From assembly GCF_041080815.1 (NCBI RefSeq), contig NZ_CP160205.1, forward strand, positions 2,232,001 through 2,296,000: a DNA stretch of 64,000 bases, written 5' to 3'. Shown in pieces: positions 26,874 to 35,224 of this stretch. The position numbers were made by a program, and so were the translations under genes. Within the stretch, counting starts at the first letter, position 1. Each line of letters starts with the position of its first letter. The notes beneath the pieces are model-generated. The model saw only the letters and a list, made by a program, of their open reading frames with translations, ran no database searches and was not told where the DNA came from. This DNA is from Mucilaginibacter yixingensis (lineage in GTDB: Bacteria > Bacteroidota > Bacteroidia > Sphingobacteriales > Sphingobacteriaceae).

Positions 26874-29171
26874 TTAATGGCGTTCTGTGGCATAGCCATA
26901 GCTGCCATAGGCATAGGCATGGCGGGTGCTCTTCTTCGCGTCGTTAAACACCACCATTAGGTTTTTAAGCTTGTTGTTCTCGTTTATATCTTTAAGAATT
27001 TCAAGCTGTTGAGCGTTGGTGTAATTGTATCTGATTAAATAAATGCTCAGATCTGCGTATTTAGTCAGGCTAAAGGCGTCAGCAACTGCACCAATTGGAG
27101 AGGTGTCAATAATCAGGTAATCATATTGGTCTCTCAAATCATTGAATAGCATGGGTACGCGGCTGTTTGTTACCAGTTCGCCGGCATCTAATGATGCCTG
27201 GCCACAGCCCAATACGTGCACGTTTGGTGCACGATCAAGCGGTTGTATACATTCTGCCAGCGGCATGCGGTCGTCGCTCAGAAAATCGGTAATGCCTTTT
27301 TGCTGGCACATGCCCAGTCTTTGCAGCAAATCTGGTTTGCGCAGATCAAACTCCATCAGCAATACTTTTTTGCCTTGCAGGGCTAAGGTCATAGCCAGGT
27401 TAATGCTGAAAAAGGTTTTGCCTTCGCCTTTGGTGCATGATGTAACCAGCATTACCTTGTTGGTATCGCGCGGGTCAATCATTTTCAGGTTTGACCGGAT
27501 GTATCTAAATAGTTCTGAGATAGTTGTGGTGCTGCCAGATTGAACGGCAACCGGATATTTATCGCCATAGTGGCACAGCTCACCCAGTACTTTCACGCCG
27601 GTAAATTGTTGTACGCTCAGGCGGTCATTTACTTTTATGCTCAGCTTGTCTTGCGCGTAGATCAGCATTCCTGGTACAACCAGACCCATCATGCCTCCTA
27701 ATAAGAACAGGAGGGTAGTTTTAGGAAACTCGGCAGTACCGGCAGCGTCTGGGCTATCAATAATCTGCGCAGCAGGAACAACTGATGATAATGATAATGC
27801 TGTTTCTTCACGTTTTTGCAACAGGTATTGGTATAAGGTGCTTTTTACACCTTGCTCGCGGGTACGTTGTAAAATTCCTCTCTCAACAACCGGAGCAGTT
27901 CTAACTTTGTCATTATACCTTGATACGCTAGAGCTTAAGTTATCGCGAGAGATAACGATTCCCTGGCGGATGTTATTTAAATTCTCTTTAATGTTGGCGT
28001 GCAATGCCATCAACTGTTTACTCAGGTCTTCAACAAGGCGATTCCCTACTTCGGCATTATTCAGCATATTGCTACGCTCCAGTTGTAAATTATTGAAGCG
28101 AGATATCAGCGAATTCAGCGTTTCATCTCTTAAACCCATGGTGCTTGGTATTGATTTATATAGGTTTTGAGAATCATTCATGTAGGCTATAATAGCATCT
28201 ACCTGCGCCAACTGAAGTTTTGACTCCTGCAACGCCTGGTTGTATTCGGCAGATTTTGCCAGGTTAACGTTATTGATGTCGTTGGTTTCTATATCGCTAT
28301 TTGCTTTTTTGAAGGCCTCTACATTGTCTTCTACGTCGGTTAGATTGTTGCCTATTAATTTCAGGCGGTCATCTATCAAAGCAATGGTGTTAATGGCTGC
28401 TATATTCTTTTTATGGTTGTTCTCTTCATTATAGAGAGCAATTAAGCGGTTCAGAAAATCAACACCACGTTCAATTACCGGATCGGTAACGTTCAGCAGT
28501 ACGGTGTTGGCATCTTTAATTGTAGGTGTAATCTGCAGTTTGCCAGCGCTGTATGCAGCAGCCATGTGCTGTAGATTATTGAATTTAAACCAGTAGGTTT
28601 TACCATTTACCAGTGATGATGTTTTGGTTAAAGTAAAGGCATATCCCTCGTGGTTAACCAGCTGACCATATTTGTAGATCTGCCTTACATCATCAGTTTC
28701 TAAGGTGAAAGTATTGTTGTTGTTAGGGGTAATAGTAAATTTTAACAGATAAGCGGCAGGCGAAAGTCTTTGAGTTGTAATTACAAAAGGCACGGCTTCA
28801 CCATAAAGCTCTCTGTCTCGCCATATTTGTTTTTTGTAGTAGCTAACATCTTGTTTTAAGTTAATCAATACCTTGTATATCAAATCTTTTGATCTCAGTA
28901 CCTCAATCTCATTATCGGTTGTTTTAGTTTCCTGAAACATGTTCAGATCGCTAAAGGCAGTTGCTTTTAAGATACCATCACCTTTTTTATCGTCGCGAAT
29001 TAAAACAGTGCTGTTGATGCGATAGATTGGAGTGGTGGTGCGAACATAAACCCACACGCTAACCAGGCTTAGTACTAAGCAGATCAGAAACCAATGCCAG
29101 CGATTAAGATAAACCATAACCGATTCACGGTACTCAAGTAATTTCGATTTGTTTTCTTGTAGGGTTAACAT
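26874..29171 (-). CDS. wzc: Wzc-like chain-length protein with BY-kinase domain
   Basis: This 765-residue protein joins an N-terminal Wzz region (membrane helix at about residues 30-48), a long periplasmic part with coiled-coil stretches (~250-430), a GNVR-like segment and a second helix near 495-515. The C-terminal cytosolic tyrosine kinase has Walker A TSCTKGEGKTFFSINLA near residue 580, Walker A' LLMEFDLRKPDL and Walker B YLIIDTSPIG. It ends in a tyrosine cluster (HAYAYGSYGYATERH), the autophosphorylation tail. It controls polymerisation and export with Wza. 31 bases separate it from wza. Confidence 0.93.
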   Translation of the reverse strand: MLTLQENKSKLLEYRESVMVYLNRWHWFLICLVLSLVSVWVYVRTTTPIYRINSTVLIRDDKKGDGILKATAFSDLNMFQETKTTDNEIEVLRSKDLIYKVLINLKQDVSYYKKQIWRDRELYGEAVPFVITTQRLSPAAYLLKFTITPNNNNTFTLETDDVRQIYKYGQLVNHEGYAFTLTKTSSLVNGKTYWFKFNNLQHMAAAYSAGKLQITPTIKDANTVLLNVTDPVIERGVDFLNRLIALYNEENNHKKNIAAINTIALIDDRLKLIGNNLTDVEDNVEAFKKANSDIETNDINNVNLAKSAEYNQALQESKLQLAQVDAIIAYMNDSQNLYKSIPSTMGLRDETLNSLISRFNNLQLERSNMLNNAEVGNRLVEDLSKQLMALHANIKENLNNIRQGIVISRDNLSSSVSRYNDKVRTAPVVERGILQRTREQGVKSTLYQYLLQKREETALSLSSVVPAAQIIDSPDAAGTAEFPKTTLLFLLGGMMGLVVPGMLIYAQDKLSIKVNDRLSVQQFTGVKVLGELCHYGDKYPVAVQSGSTTTISELFRYIRSNLKMIDPRDTNKVMLVTSCTKGEGKTFFSINLAMTLALQGKKVLLMEFDLRKPDLLQRLGMCQQKGITDFLSDDRMPLAECIQPLDRAPNVHVLGCGQASLDAGELVTNSRVPMLFNDLRDQYDYLIIDTSPIGAVADAFSLTKYADLSIYLIRYNYTNAQQLEILKDINENNKLKNLMVVFNDAKKSTRHAYAYGSYGYATERH

Positions 29172-29202
29172 GGCTATTGAGATTGATAGATGTTTTAAAA
29201 TA

Positions 29203-29967
29203 TTATTTACTTTTTAACACAGCTGCTAATACTGCCAAGGCTGATATTGAGGCAATTACAAGCGGCATCAGGCGTGTATTTTGGCTGTATTCAACAGCTT
29301 TTGAGCGGTCTGGCTCTACATACACTATATCGTTCTGTTTTAGGTTGAAGTAGGGCGATTGCATTACATCTACATTGTTAAGGTTCAGTCTTTTGACGGT
29401 CTTTACTCCGTTTTCCTGGCGAATAACCAGTACATTTTCACGTTTACCATAAACGGTCATATCGCCGGCAAGGCCCAGGGCTTCCAGCAGGTTAACTTTG
29501 CCATCTGGAACGGTAAAGGTTGATGGCTTATTAACCTCGCCAACTACGGTTACCTTAAAGTTGATTATTTTGACCTCCACACCTGGGTTTTTGATTTGTT
29601 TGCTCAGTTGGGTGGTGATGGCGGTTTCGGCTTGTGCAGTGGTCAATCCGGCAATGTGGGTTTCGCCAATTAATGGGAGGGCGATGTCGCCGGCGGCGTT
29701 TACTTTGTAGCCGGTACTTAGCGGCCCGTTGTTTAAGTTAGTTTGGAACAATTTGTCAGACTCCAAACTGCCACTAACTACCGATACATTTACAATATCG
29801 CCAGTGGCAATAACCACTTCCTGACCTGGTGCTTCGGCCACTGAATTTTGTTGACCAAGATTGCTGAAATATACCAGGTCTCTTTTGGCTGCGCATGCAG
29901 ACAGTAGTACACTAAGTACCAGTGTTGCAGCTATTTTCTTTGCGGTTTTTATATGATTCTGGTTCAT
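29203..29967 (-). CDS. wza: Wza-like polysaccharide export lipoprotein
   Basis: The 254-residue lipoprotein has a lipobox LSAC (C25). A Poly_export (PES) domain follows with VVIATGDIVNVSVVSGS, YKVNAAGDIALPLIGETHIAG and a beta-grasp SLBB-like domain from about residue 145 (VTVVGEVNKPSTFTVPDGKV, LLEALGLAGDM). The C-terminus has a hydrophobic helix (LMPLVIASISALAVLAAVL), as in Bacteroidota family members. It forms the outer-membrane export channel with Wzc. It is the first gene of the locus in transcription order and follows a 500-base regulatory region. Confidence 0.92.
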   Translation of the reverse strand: MNQNHIKTAKKIAATLVLSVLLSACAAKRDLVYFSNLGQQNSVAEAPGQEVVIATGDIVNVSVVSGSLESDKLFQTNLNNGPLSTGYKVNAAGDIALPLIGETHIAGLTTAQAETAITTQLSKQIKNPGVEVKIINFKVTVVGEVNKPSTFTVPDGKVNLLEALGLAGDMTVYGKRENVLVIRQENGVKTVKRLNLNNVDVMQSPYFNLKQNDIVYVEPDRSKAVEYSQNTRLMPLVIASISALAVLAAVLKSK

Positions 29968-29995
29968 TGGTTTATTGTTTCAGATAATTGATATA

Positions 29996-30003
29996 CAAAT
30001 ATA
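29996..30003 (-). promoter_or_regulatory. Candidate -7 element (TATATTTG) of the EPS operon
   Basis: On the minus strand this reads TATATTTG, a perfect TAnnTTTG match, 29 bases upstream of the wza ATG. A clear TTG at -33 is missing, so an activator binding the palindromes further upstream may be needed (inference). Confidence 0.4.
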
Positions 30004-30070
30004 TATAGATCTGAAAGCCAGTTGTATATGCCGTTTGATGGTTGGCTCAAAACTGTATAATTTGGTTTTT

Positions 30071-30123
30071 TTTACACACTATGTGTAAACGCTTTACACC
30101 TGTGTTATACAGGTAGGTGTAAA
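30071..30123. promoter_or_regulatory. Two nested TTTACAC inverted repeats (putative operators)
   Basis: The first palindrome is TTTACACA-CTA-TGTGTAAA (30071-30089, 8-base arms). The second has arms TTTACACC (30093-30100) and GGTGTAAA (30116-30123), enclosing an inner CCTGT/ACAGG pair. The spacing suits dimeric regulators bound side by side about 70-120 bases upstream of the candidate -7 element. Confidence 0.55.
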
Positions 30124-30390
30124 CACTTACCGGGAAATTATACACCCTGGTTATTTTGTTGTAAACACAGGTTAATAGAAAATTTATTATGGAGCAGATA
30201 ATGCCGATAATTTAGCGCCATTGTAGATCTGTAAATACTCACTGAATGTGTAAAGCTGCTATACAGCCGGCTAATTCAAAACCACTAACTGATATCAGAT
30301 ATCAAAAAAGAATTGATTCTGAATTAAATGCAGAAATTAATTGTGGATATAAAGCGGAGGGAAGTAAATGGAAAGATGACAGGGGACTAA

Positions 30391-30418
30391 AAACAAAAAA
30401 CTGGTTTGCGGACCAGTT
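30391..30418 (-). terminator. Intrinsic terminator of glmS
   Basis: A 7-base stem AACTGGT/ACCAGTT (30399-30418) with a 6-base loop lies 52 bases after the glmS stop. On the minus strand it is followed directly by a U-rich run (UUUUUUGUUUUU), a standard intrinsic terminator. Confidence 0.75.
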
Positions 30419-30470
30419 CTTTGTTCATAAGGATGTAGGGGGTAGTGTATAAACGAGAGGAAGTGTTTTT

Positions 30471-32309
30471 CTATTCAACAGTAACAGACTTGGCCAGGTT
30501 GCGTGGCTGGTCTACATTGCAGCCACGCATTACGGCCGCGTAGTATGATAGCAACTGCAACGGTATTACCGCCAGTAACGGCAAAAAGCATTCGTTTACA
30601 GCGGGTATCTCTATAACTTCGTCGGCAATTTCTTTTAGAATCTTGTCGCCCTCTGTGGCAATGGCAATAACGTTGCCTTTTCGGGCTTTAACTTCTTGTA
30701 TGTTGCTGATTACCTTGTCATAAGATGGCCCCTTAGTTGCAATAAATATCACAGGCATATTAGCGTCAATAAGCGCGATAGGCCCGTGTTTCATTTCGGC
30801 AGCGGGATAGCCCTCTGCGTGGATGTAAGAGATCTCTTTAAGCTTTAATGCGCCTTCCAATGCAACCGGGAATCCAATCCCCCGCCCGAGGAACAGACAG
30901 TTACCAAAAGCACTGATGCGTTTTGCAATCTCCTTTACGGCTTTATTAACGTCTAGAACCGTTTGCATTTTTGATGTTATAGTACTCAGTTCAGTTTGCA
31001 GTTCAATTAACTGTGATGATGTAATTGTGCCTCTGTTTTGAGCCATAAACAACGCCATTAGGGTTAACACCGTAACCTGAGCCGTAAAAGCTTTGGTTGA
31101 TGCCACGCCAATTTCAGGCCCTGCATGGGTGTATACCACGCCATCACTTAACCTGGGAATAGATGAGCCGACAACATTGCACACGCTTAAAATGGTAGCA
31201 CCATTTAGCTTAGCCAGATTAATGGCTGCAATGGTGTCGGCTGTTTCTCCGGATTGCGATATGGCAATCACTATATCGTCCTCACCAATAACCGGGTTAC
31301 GGTACCTGAATTCAGATGCGTACTCCACCTCAACCGGGACGCGGGCGTATTCTTCAATCAGGTATTCGCCTATCAGGCCGGCATGCCATGAGGTTCCGCA
31401 GCCAACAATCAAAATGCGTTTAGCTGCTTTAAGTTGCTTAGTATGATTTTTCAGGCCTTCAAGAGAAATCTGGCCCACCTTTAAGTCAATCCGTCCGCGC
31501 ATGCAGTCTTTAACAATCCGGGGCTGCTCAAAAATTTCCTTGAGCATGTAATGTTCAAAGTTCCCTTTTTCAAGCTCTTCCAGTTTTAGTTCAAGATCAT
31601 GCATTTGCAGTGGCTGGATTACATTGTCCAGCCGTTTTATAATCAGCTCCTCTTGTTTTAACAATGCGAGTTCATTGTCTCGTAAATAAATTACTTTATT
31701 ACAATGCTCGGCAATAGGCGAACAGTCTGACGCCACAAAGTATTCCCGGTCTCCAACCCCAATAAGGAGTGGACTACCTCTGCGGGCTGCTATCAGTTGA
31801 GACGGATCTAACCGGTCAAGCAAAACAATGGCAAATGACCCTGTTACCGAGTTTAGCGCAAGGCGTGTAGCCTCCAGCAAATCGGTTTGTTCTATTTGCT
31901 GTATTTCTTCAATCAAATGAACCAGCACTTCGCTGTCAGTATCACTTTTAAATATATGACCTCTTCGCACCAGTTCGCTTTTTAGCGCAAGGTAGTTTTC
32001 AATAATACCATTGTGAATGATATAGAACCTGCCATCTCCTGAACTATGCGGGTGAGCATTGTGGTCTGATGGTTCGCCATGGGTGGCCCATCGTGTGTGG
32101 CCAATAGCTGCTGTGCCATCCTTATTTTTGTCTTTGGCAAAATTTTCCAGGCAAGCTACATTGCCCATCTTCTTGTAGACATTAAAGGTGCCGGTATCTG
32201 CTATTGCAATACCAGAGCTATCATATCCACGATACTCTAGCCTTTTTAAGCCGTTAATAACGATAGGCCAAGCGTTACGCTCGCCAATATATCCAACGAT
32301 GCCACACAT
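30471..32309 (-). CDS. glmS: Glutamine-fructose-6-phosphate aminotransferase (isomerising)
   Basis: This 612-residue enzyme is of full family length. It starts MCGIVGYIGERNAWPIVING (Cys2 nucleophile of the glutaminase domain), then LEYRGYDSSGIAI and IGHTRWATHGEPSDHNAHPH. The isomerase half holds two SIS domains: GCGTSWHAG, SQSGETADTIAAI and GVASTKAFTAQV, with the C-terminus ending NLAKSVTVE. It converts Fru-6-P and Gln to GlcN-6-P, the first step to UDP-GlcNAc. It lies next to the EPS locus but has its own terminator, so it is probably a separate unit. Confidence 0.97.
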   Translation of the reverse strand: MCGIVGYIGERNAWPIVINGLKRLEYRGYDSSGIAIADTGTFNVYKKMGNVACLENFAKDKNKDGTAAIGHTRWATHGEPSDHNAHPHSSGDGRFYIIHNGIIENYLALKSELVRRGHIFKSDTDSEVLVHLIEEIQQIEQTDLLEATRLALNSVTGSFAIVLLDRLDPSQLIAARRGSPLLIGVGDREYFVASDCSPIAEHCNKVIYLRDNELALLKQEELIIKRLDNVIQPLQMHDLELKLEELEKGNFEHYMLKEIFEQPRIVKDCMRGRIDLKVGQISLEGLKNHTKQLKAAKRILIVGCGTSWHAGLIGEYLIEEYARVPVEVEYASEFRYRNPVIGEDDIVIAISQSGETADTIAAINLAKLNGATILSVCNVVGSSIPRLSDGVVYTHAGPEIGVASTKAFTAQVTVLTLMALFMAQNRGTITSSQLIELQTELSTITSKMQTVLDVNKAVKEIAKRISAFGNCLFLGRGIGFPVALEGALKLKEISYIHAEGYPAAEMKHGPIALIDANMPVIFIATKGPSYDKVISNIQEVKARKGNVIAIATEGDKILKEIADEVIEIPAVNECFLPLLAVIPLQLLSYYAAVMRGCNVDQPRNLAKSVTVE

Positions 32310-32650
32310 GATGTTAATGTTTTTTTATCAAAAATACCTACACATCAATCGTTTAGCTATACCCAGAAGCGTGTTGAGCATATTATGTATACAAGGCAGA
32401 TGAAGTGCACAGCAAAGCTGTAAACATTGAGCTTTTACTTTACACATTATACAACCATTTACTAAACCGTTGCGCACATCGGGTTACAGGACGGTTGCAA
32501 AACGGTAGAAAAAATGAAAATTATTTACGGAAGAAAGGGTAGGAAGTAGCAAAAAATGGAATTTATTCCATTAATGAGATGGGTAGTGTATGGTGTGGAT
32601 AGGTGATGGTTTTGCGCTAATATAAATAGCACAAAACCATCACCTATATC
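32310..32650. promoter_or_regulatory. Intergenic region between glmS and the receiver-Crp regulator
   Basis: This 341-base stretch shows no coding sequence. Near glmS a minus-strand TATTTTTG (32329-32336) fits a -7 element about 20 bases upstream of the glmS ATG, without a clear -33 TTG. TGTAAAC (32419-32425) and TTTACAC (32439-32445) repeat the motif seen upstream of wza. The far end holds the long hairpin at 32599-32647. Confidence 0.4.
32599..32647. terminator. Long 21-base stem-loop after the receiver-Crp gene
   Basis: The arms ATAGGTGATGGTTTTG.GCTA (32599-32619) and its complement (32627-32647) pair at 20 of 21 positions around a 7-base loop. It starts 3 bases past the end of the regulator gene. 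There is no U-run after it, so it may be a processing or stability element and not a classical terminator. Confidence 0.5.
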
Positions 32651-33700
32651 TTAGTTTTTTATCTTAGCCAGGCGCGTCAGATCCAGAATAAAGATGTGGC
32701 TACCTTTCTTCTCAATCAATCTTTCGTCTTTAAAATCGCTTAATGTACGGCTCACAGTTTCTATAGCCATACCCGCTAAAGCTGCCAACTCATCGCGCGA
32801 AATACGGAACTCATCAGCAGAAAGCGATTGACTGCTTAGTTTAACCAATGTTTGCGCCAGGCGTTTACGCACCGAGTGATAGGCCAACTCAAAAAGGTGA
32901 TCTTCTTTTTCTTTAATGTTATTGGCCAATATGCGTATAAACTGTGCACTCACATCCGGGTAGCGGTTCATCAAATCAATTATAGCATCTTTAGGTAGCA
33001 TGCAAATAGCGCTATCCTCAAGTGCTTCAGCGGTTTCGGTATAGGGTTCATTTAACAGCAATGCATGTATGCCCAGGTAATCATCGGCCCGGTACAAGTT
33101 CATTACCAGTTCTCGCCCGTCTTCGTCCATTTTATAGGTGCGCACAGAACCGGCAAGGAGTAGATATAAGCCCTGAGGCTGGCCTCCACGGTCAAAAAGC
33201 GTTTGTTTCTTTTCAATTTGCCTTATCTTACGGCCCGCAATGAGTTGTTTTAATTCTGCTACACCTTTACCGGTGCCGGTAGCCAGTGTTTGCAAGCTCT
33301 GTAACGGACGCGAGTAAAAAGCTGTTTGCTTTTGCTTTTTTACCAAATGGCTCTCTATGGCATTGAGCAATTCCATTTTTTCGAAGGGCTTGGTCAGGTA
33401 GTCATCTGCTCCCATATCCATACCTTTTCTAAAATCAATTCGTTCTGCTTTGGCGGTAAGAAATATAAACGGAATATGCGCGGTGCCAGCGTTTTTGCCA
33501 AGCTGTTCCAGTACGCCATAGCCGTCTAGCTCGGGCATCATAATATCACATAAAATCAGGTCGGGATTACATTGAATGGCTAGCTCAACTCCTGAACGGC
33601 CGTTGTCGGCCTCCCGTATTTCATAGCCGGCGGAGGTTAGTATTTTTGAAGTGATCTCTCGGGTAATGGTATTGTCCTCAATAATCAGTATAGTCTTCAT
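32651..33700 (-). CDS. Response regulator receiver fused to a Crp/Fnr-type DNA-binding protein
   Basis: The 349-residue protein has a receiver domain (residues 1-120) with phospho-acceptor D52 in LILCDIMMPELDG, T82 and K104 (YLTKPF). A cyclic-nucleotide-binding-like domain follows (~150-265; LFDRGGQPQGLYLLLAGSVRTY). A winged helix at the C-terminus (~280-345) has ISRDELAALAGMAIETVSRTLSDFKDERLI, the Crp/Fnr recognition helix region. It may couple a histidine kinase signal to Crp-type DNA binding; no kinase lies nearby. It is a candidate for binding the TTTACAC palindromes of this window, but that is only inference. Confidence 0.92.
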   Translation of the reverse strand: MKTILIIEDNTITREITSKILTSAGYEIREADNGRSGVELAIQCNPDLILCDIMMPELDGYGVLEQLGKNAGTAHIPFIFLTAKAERIDFRKGMDMGADDYLTKPFEKMELLNAIESHLVKKQKQTAFYSRPLQSLQTLATGTGKGVAELKQLIAGRKIRQIEKKQTLFDRGGQPQGLYLLLAGSVRTYKMDEDGRELVMNLYRADDYLGIHALLLNEPYTETAEALEDSAICMLPKDAIIDLMNRYPDVSAQFIRILANNIKEKEDHLFELAYHSVRKRLAQTLVKLSSQSLSADEFRISRDELAALAGMAIETVSRTLSDFKDERLIEKKGSHIFILDLTRLAKIKN

Positions 33701-34141
33701 TAGCTACGGAAAGTAAGTGTGAACAACGCACCTGGATCAGTGTGCTTAAAAAATCGACATGCTTGTTAATTTATTAAAGCGTCACATGGCACTAAGTTTG
33801 CTTTTGACCGGTACAGGAAAAGACAAAATAAGGCACTGCAATAAAGACCGTTTGCTTAACGATAAGGCTCATAATGTTTATTTGAATTGGTTAGTACAAT
33901 ATTAAGATAAGGTAATTTTAACGATAAAATAGCCTGTTTGTTATAGAAAAGAACTAGTAGCAAGTCTATGTGCACAGATGTGGCATTCTTGCAAGGTGTA
34001 ATATTTTGATTTACAGTGTTTTTTAAATTTCTGCTTTTTGCTGCAGTAGCGGTTTTTTTACAAACAAATTGCATTAAACGAAAAAAGGCTGCACTATGCA
34101 GCCTTTTTTACGTTTAAATAGAATGCTATTAAATGCGAAAG
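33701..34141. other. Intergenic region between the receiver-Crp gene and the MTHFR-like gene
   Basis: This 441-base AT-rich stretch has no convincing gene; the short minus-strand frame at 33856-34074 lacks any recognisable feature. The only clear element is the hairpin terminator at 34081-34109. The promoter of the regulator gene should lie here, but no TAnnTTTG element was found. Confidence 0.5.
34081..34109. terminator. Symmetric hairpin terminator after the MTHFR-like gene
   Basis: Arms AAAAAAGGCTGCA (34081-34093) and TGCAGCCTTTTTT (34097-34109) form a 13-base stem with a 3-base loop and A/T runs on both sides. It can work in either direction and follows the MTHFR-like gene on the minus strand. 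Confidence 0.85.
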
Positions 34142-35110
34142 TCAATTGGAATTTCCGGCGTTGACAGATTCTGTTTTCTTTTTGCGGATACCTTGCTGAT
34201 CAAGCATGGCGGCAATTTCATTTACTATGTATATAGACGCTTCAATCTCGTCTTTTCTAATGGCAACGCTTTCTATATTGAAACCAAAAGGAATTGATTT
34301 TTCAGCGCAGAACGCGGTTAGTTCCTGTGCAATATCAAGGCAAACGTTTACAGATTTCTCCAGCATGTTCTCGGCCTGAAGTAATTCCTGTTTTAGATTC
34401 TCTGGAATATGGATGCCCAGCCACTCCATAAACATAAGTGTTTTAGGAGAACCACAGGCTGTAAGCGTAAAAACGATAGTAGGGAATTTAATGTTTTCTT
34501 TAGTACAACTTTGGCACAGATCTTCAATTACCTGCTTTGCGTATGCTACGTTAAAAACGCATTGAGAAATGAAATAAGATACGCCACAGCTTACTTTATC
34601 CAGTATACGCTTGTCTTCATCTTTTAATACCTCATGGCGTTCTGGAATAGTCACCGCGCCTAGTACCGATGTAGCTTCATGCCGGCGCCAAAGTTGATAA
34701 GCCTCTGGCAAACTTGTTTTAACCGGATAATCTGGCGCTGGTATACCCACAAAAACAGGGTAGAAGTTGCGCTGCTGTAACTCATCCAGCCAGTTAGTTA
34801 GTTCGCTTTGACTAAACTTACCCGCAGGGCGATAAATGATTTTGGGGATTTCCAGTTCCTGCAGATATTCACTTGCGAAGGTAAAAGGGTCTAACGCTTT
34901 TAAAAACGGAAAAGGCCTTTCTTCTGCGGTACGTGCAGATTCATCTTGTACGTCATACACAATCAGCGCATCAATATCCAGGGGGATAAGTCTGGCCATT
35001 GTTCTTTGCGCAATCTCGGCAACACGTTCCGGACTGGTTTCTGATTTTGGCGGCGTAATGCCGTAAATTAATACGCCCGATGCACCGGACTTGATACGAT
35101 CTAAAAACAT
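34142..35110 (-). CDS. Methylenetetrahydrofolate reductase-like TIM-barrel protein
   Basis: This 322-residue protein resembles the MTHFR family: MFLDRIKSGASGVLIYGITPPKSET at the start (the family's E28-type strand), LDIDALIVYDVQDES, TSVLGAVTIPERHEV (comparable to the GGAGYPE.H loop) and DKVSCGVSYFISQCVFNVAYA (comparable to KVDAGADFIITQ.FFD). It lacks any C-terminal regulatory domain and is more diverged than true MetF. It may reduce methylene-THF or another folate-related substrate, using FAD. It stands alone with its own terminator. The exact reaction is uncertain. Confidence 0.7.
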   Translation of the reverse strand: MFLDRIKSGASGVLIYGITPPKSETSPERVAEIAQRTMARLIPLDIDALIVYDVQDESARTAEERPFPFLKALDPFTFASEYLQELEIPKIIYRPAGKFSQSELTNWLDELQQRNFYPVFVGIPAPDYPVKTSLPEAYQLWRRHEATSVLGAVTIPERHEVLKDEDKRILDKVSCGVSYFISQCVFNVAYAKQVIEDLCQSCTKENIKFPTIVFTLTACGSPKTLMFMEWLGIHIPENLKQELLQAENMLEKSVNVCLDIAQELTAFCAEKSIPFGFNIESVAIRKDEIEASIYIVNEIAAMLDQQGIRKKKTESVNAGNSN

Positions 35111-35224
35111 AAACTACCCGCAAATATCATTTATATAAAGCATTTTTTGCCACTGTTTGCGCTACTTTATTTAATAATATCTGGTTTATAATATATAAAG
35201 CCGCATGCTTTTGCAGAAAAGGCA

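Larger units (their letters stand above)
29968..30390. promoter_or_regulatory. Regulatory region upstream of the EPS operon
   Basis: This is the non-coding stretch between wza and the glmS terminator. It holds nested palindromes of the heptamer TTTACAC at 30071-30123, further single copies at 30160-30166 and about 30246, and a possible -7 element near 29996. I see no convincing coding sequence; the short plus-strand frames are unlike known proteins. It is the most likely control point for the 30-kb EPS operon. Confidence 0.55.

Noticed and set aside
30246-30452. Plus-strand frame of 68 codons upstream of the EPS operon
   Set aside because: It runs through the glmS terminator hairpin and shows no coding character.
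32310-32650. Possible glmS ribozyme or riboswitch upstream of glmS
   Set aside because: The distance from the candidate promoter to the ATG is only about 20 bases, too short for the ribozyme, which is also mainly a Firmicutes element.
33856-34074. Minus-strand frame of 72 codons in the gap after the receiver-Crp gene
   Set aside because: Low-complexity, AT-rich translation without signal, membrane or motif features and without a convincing start context.
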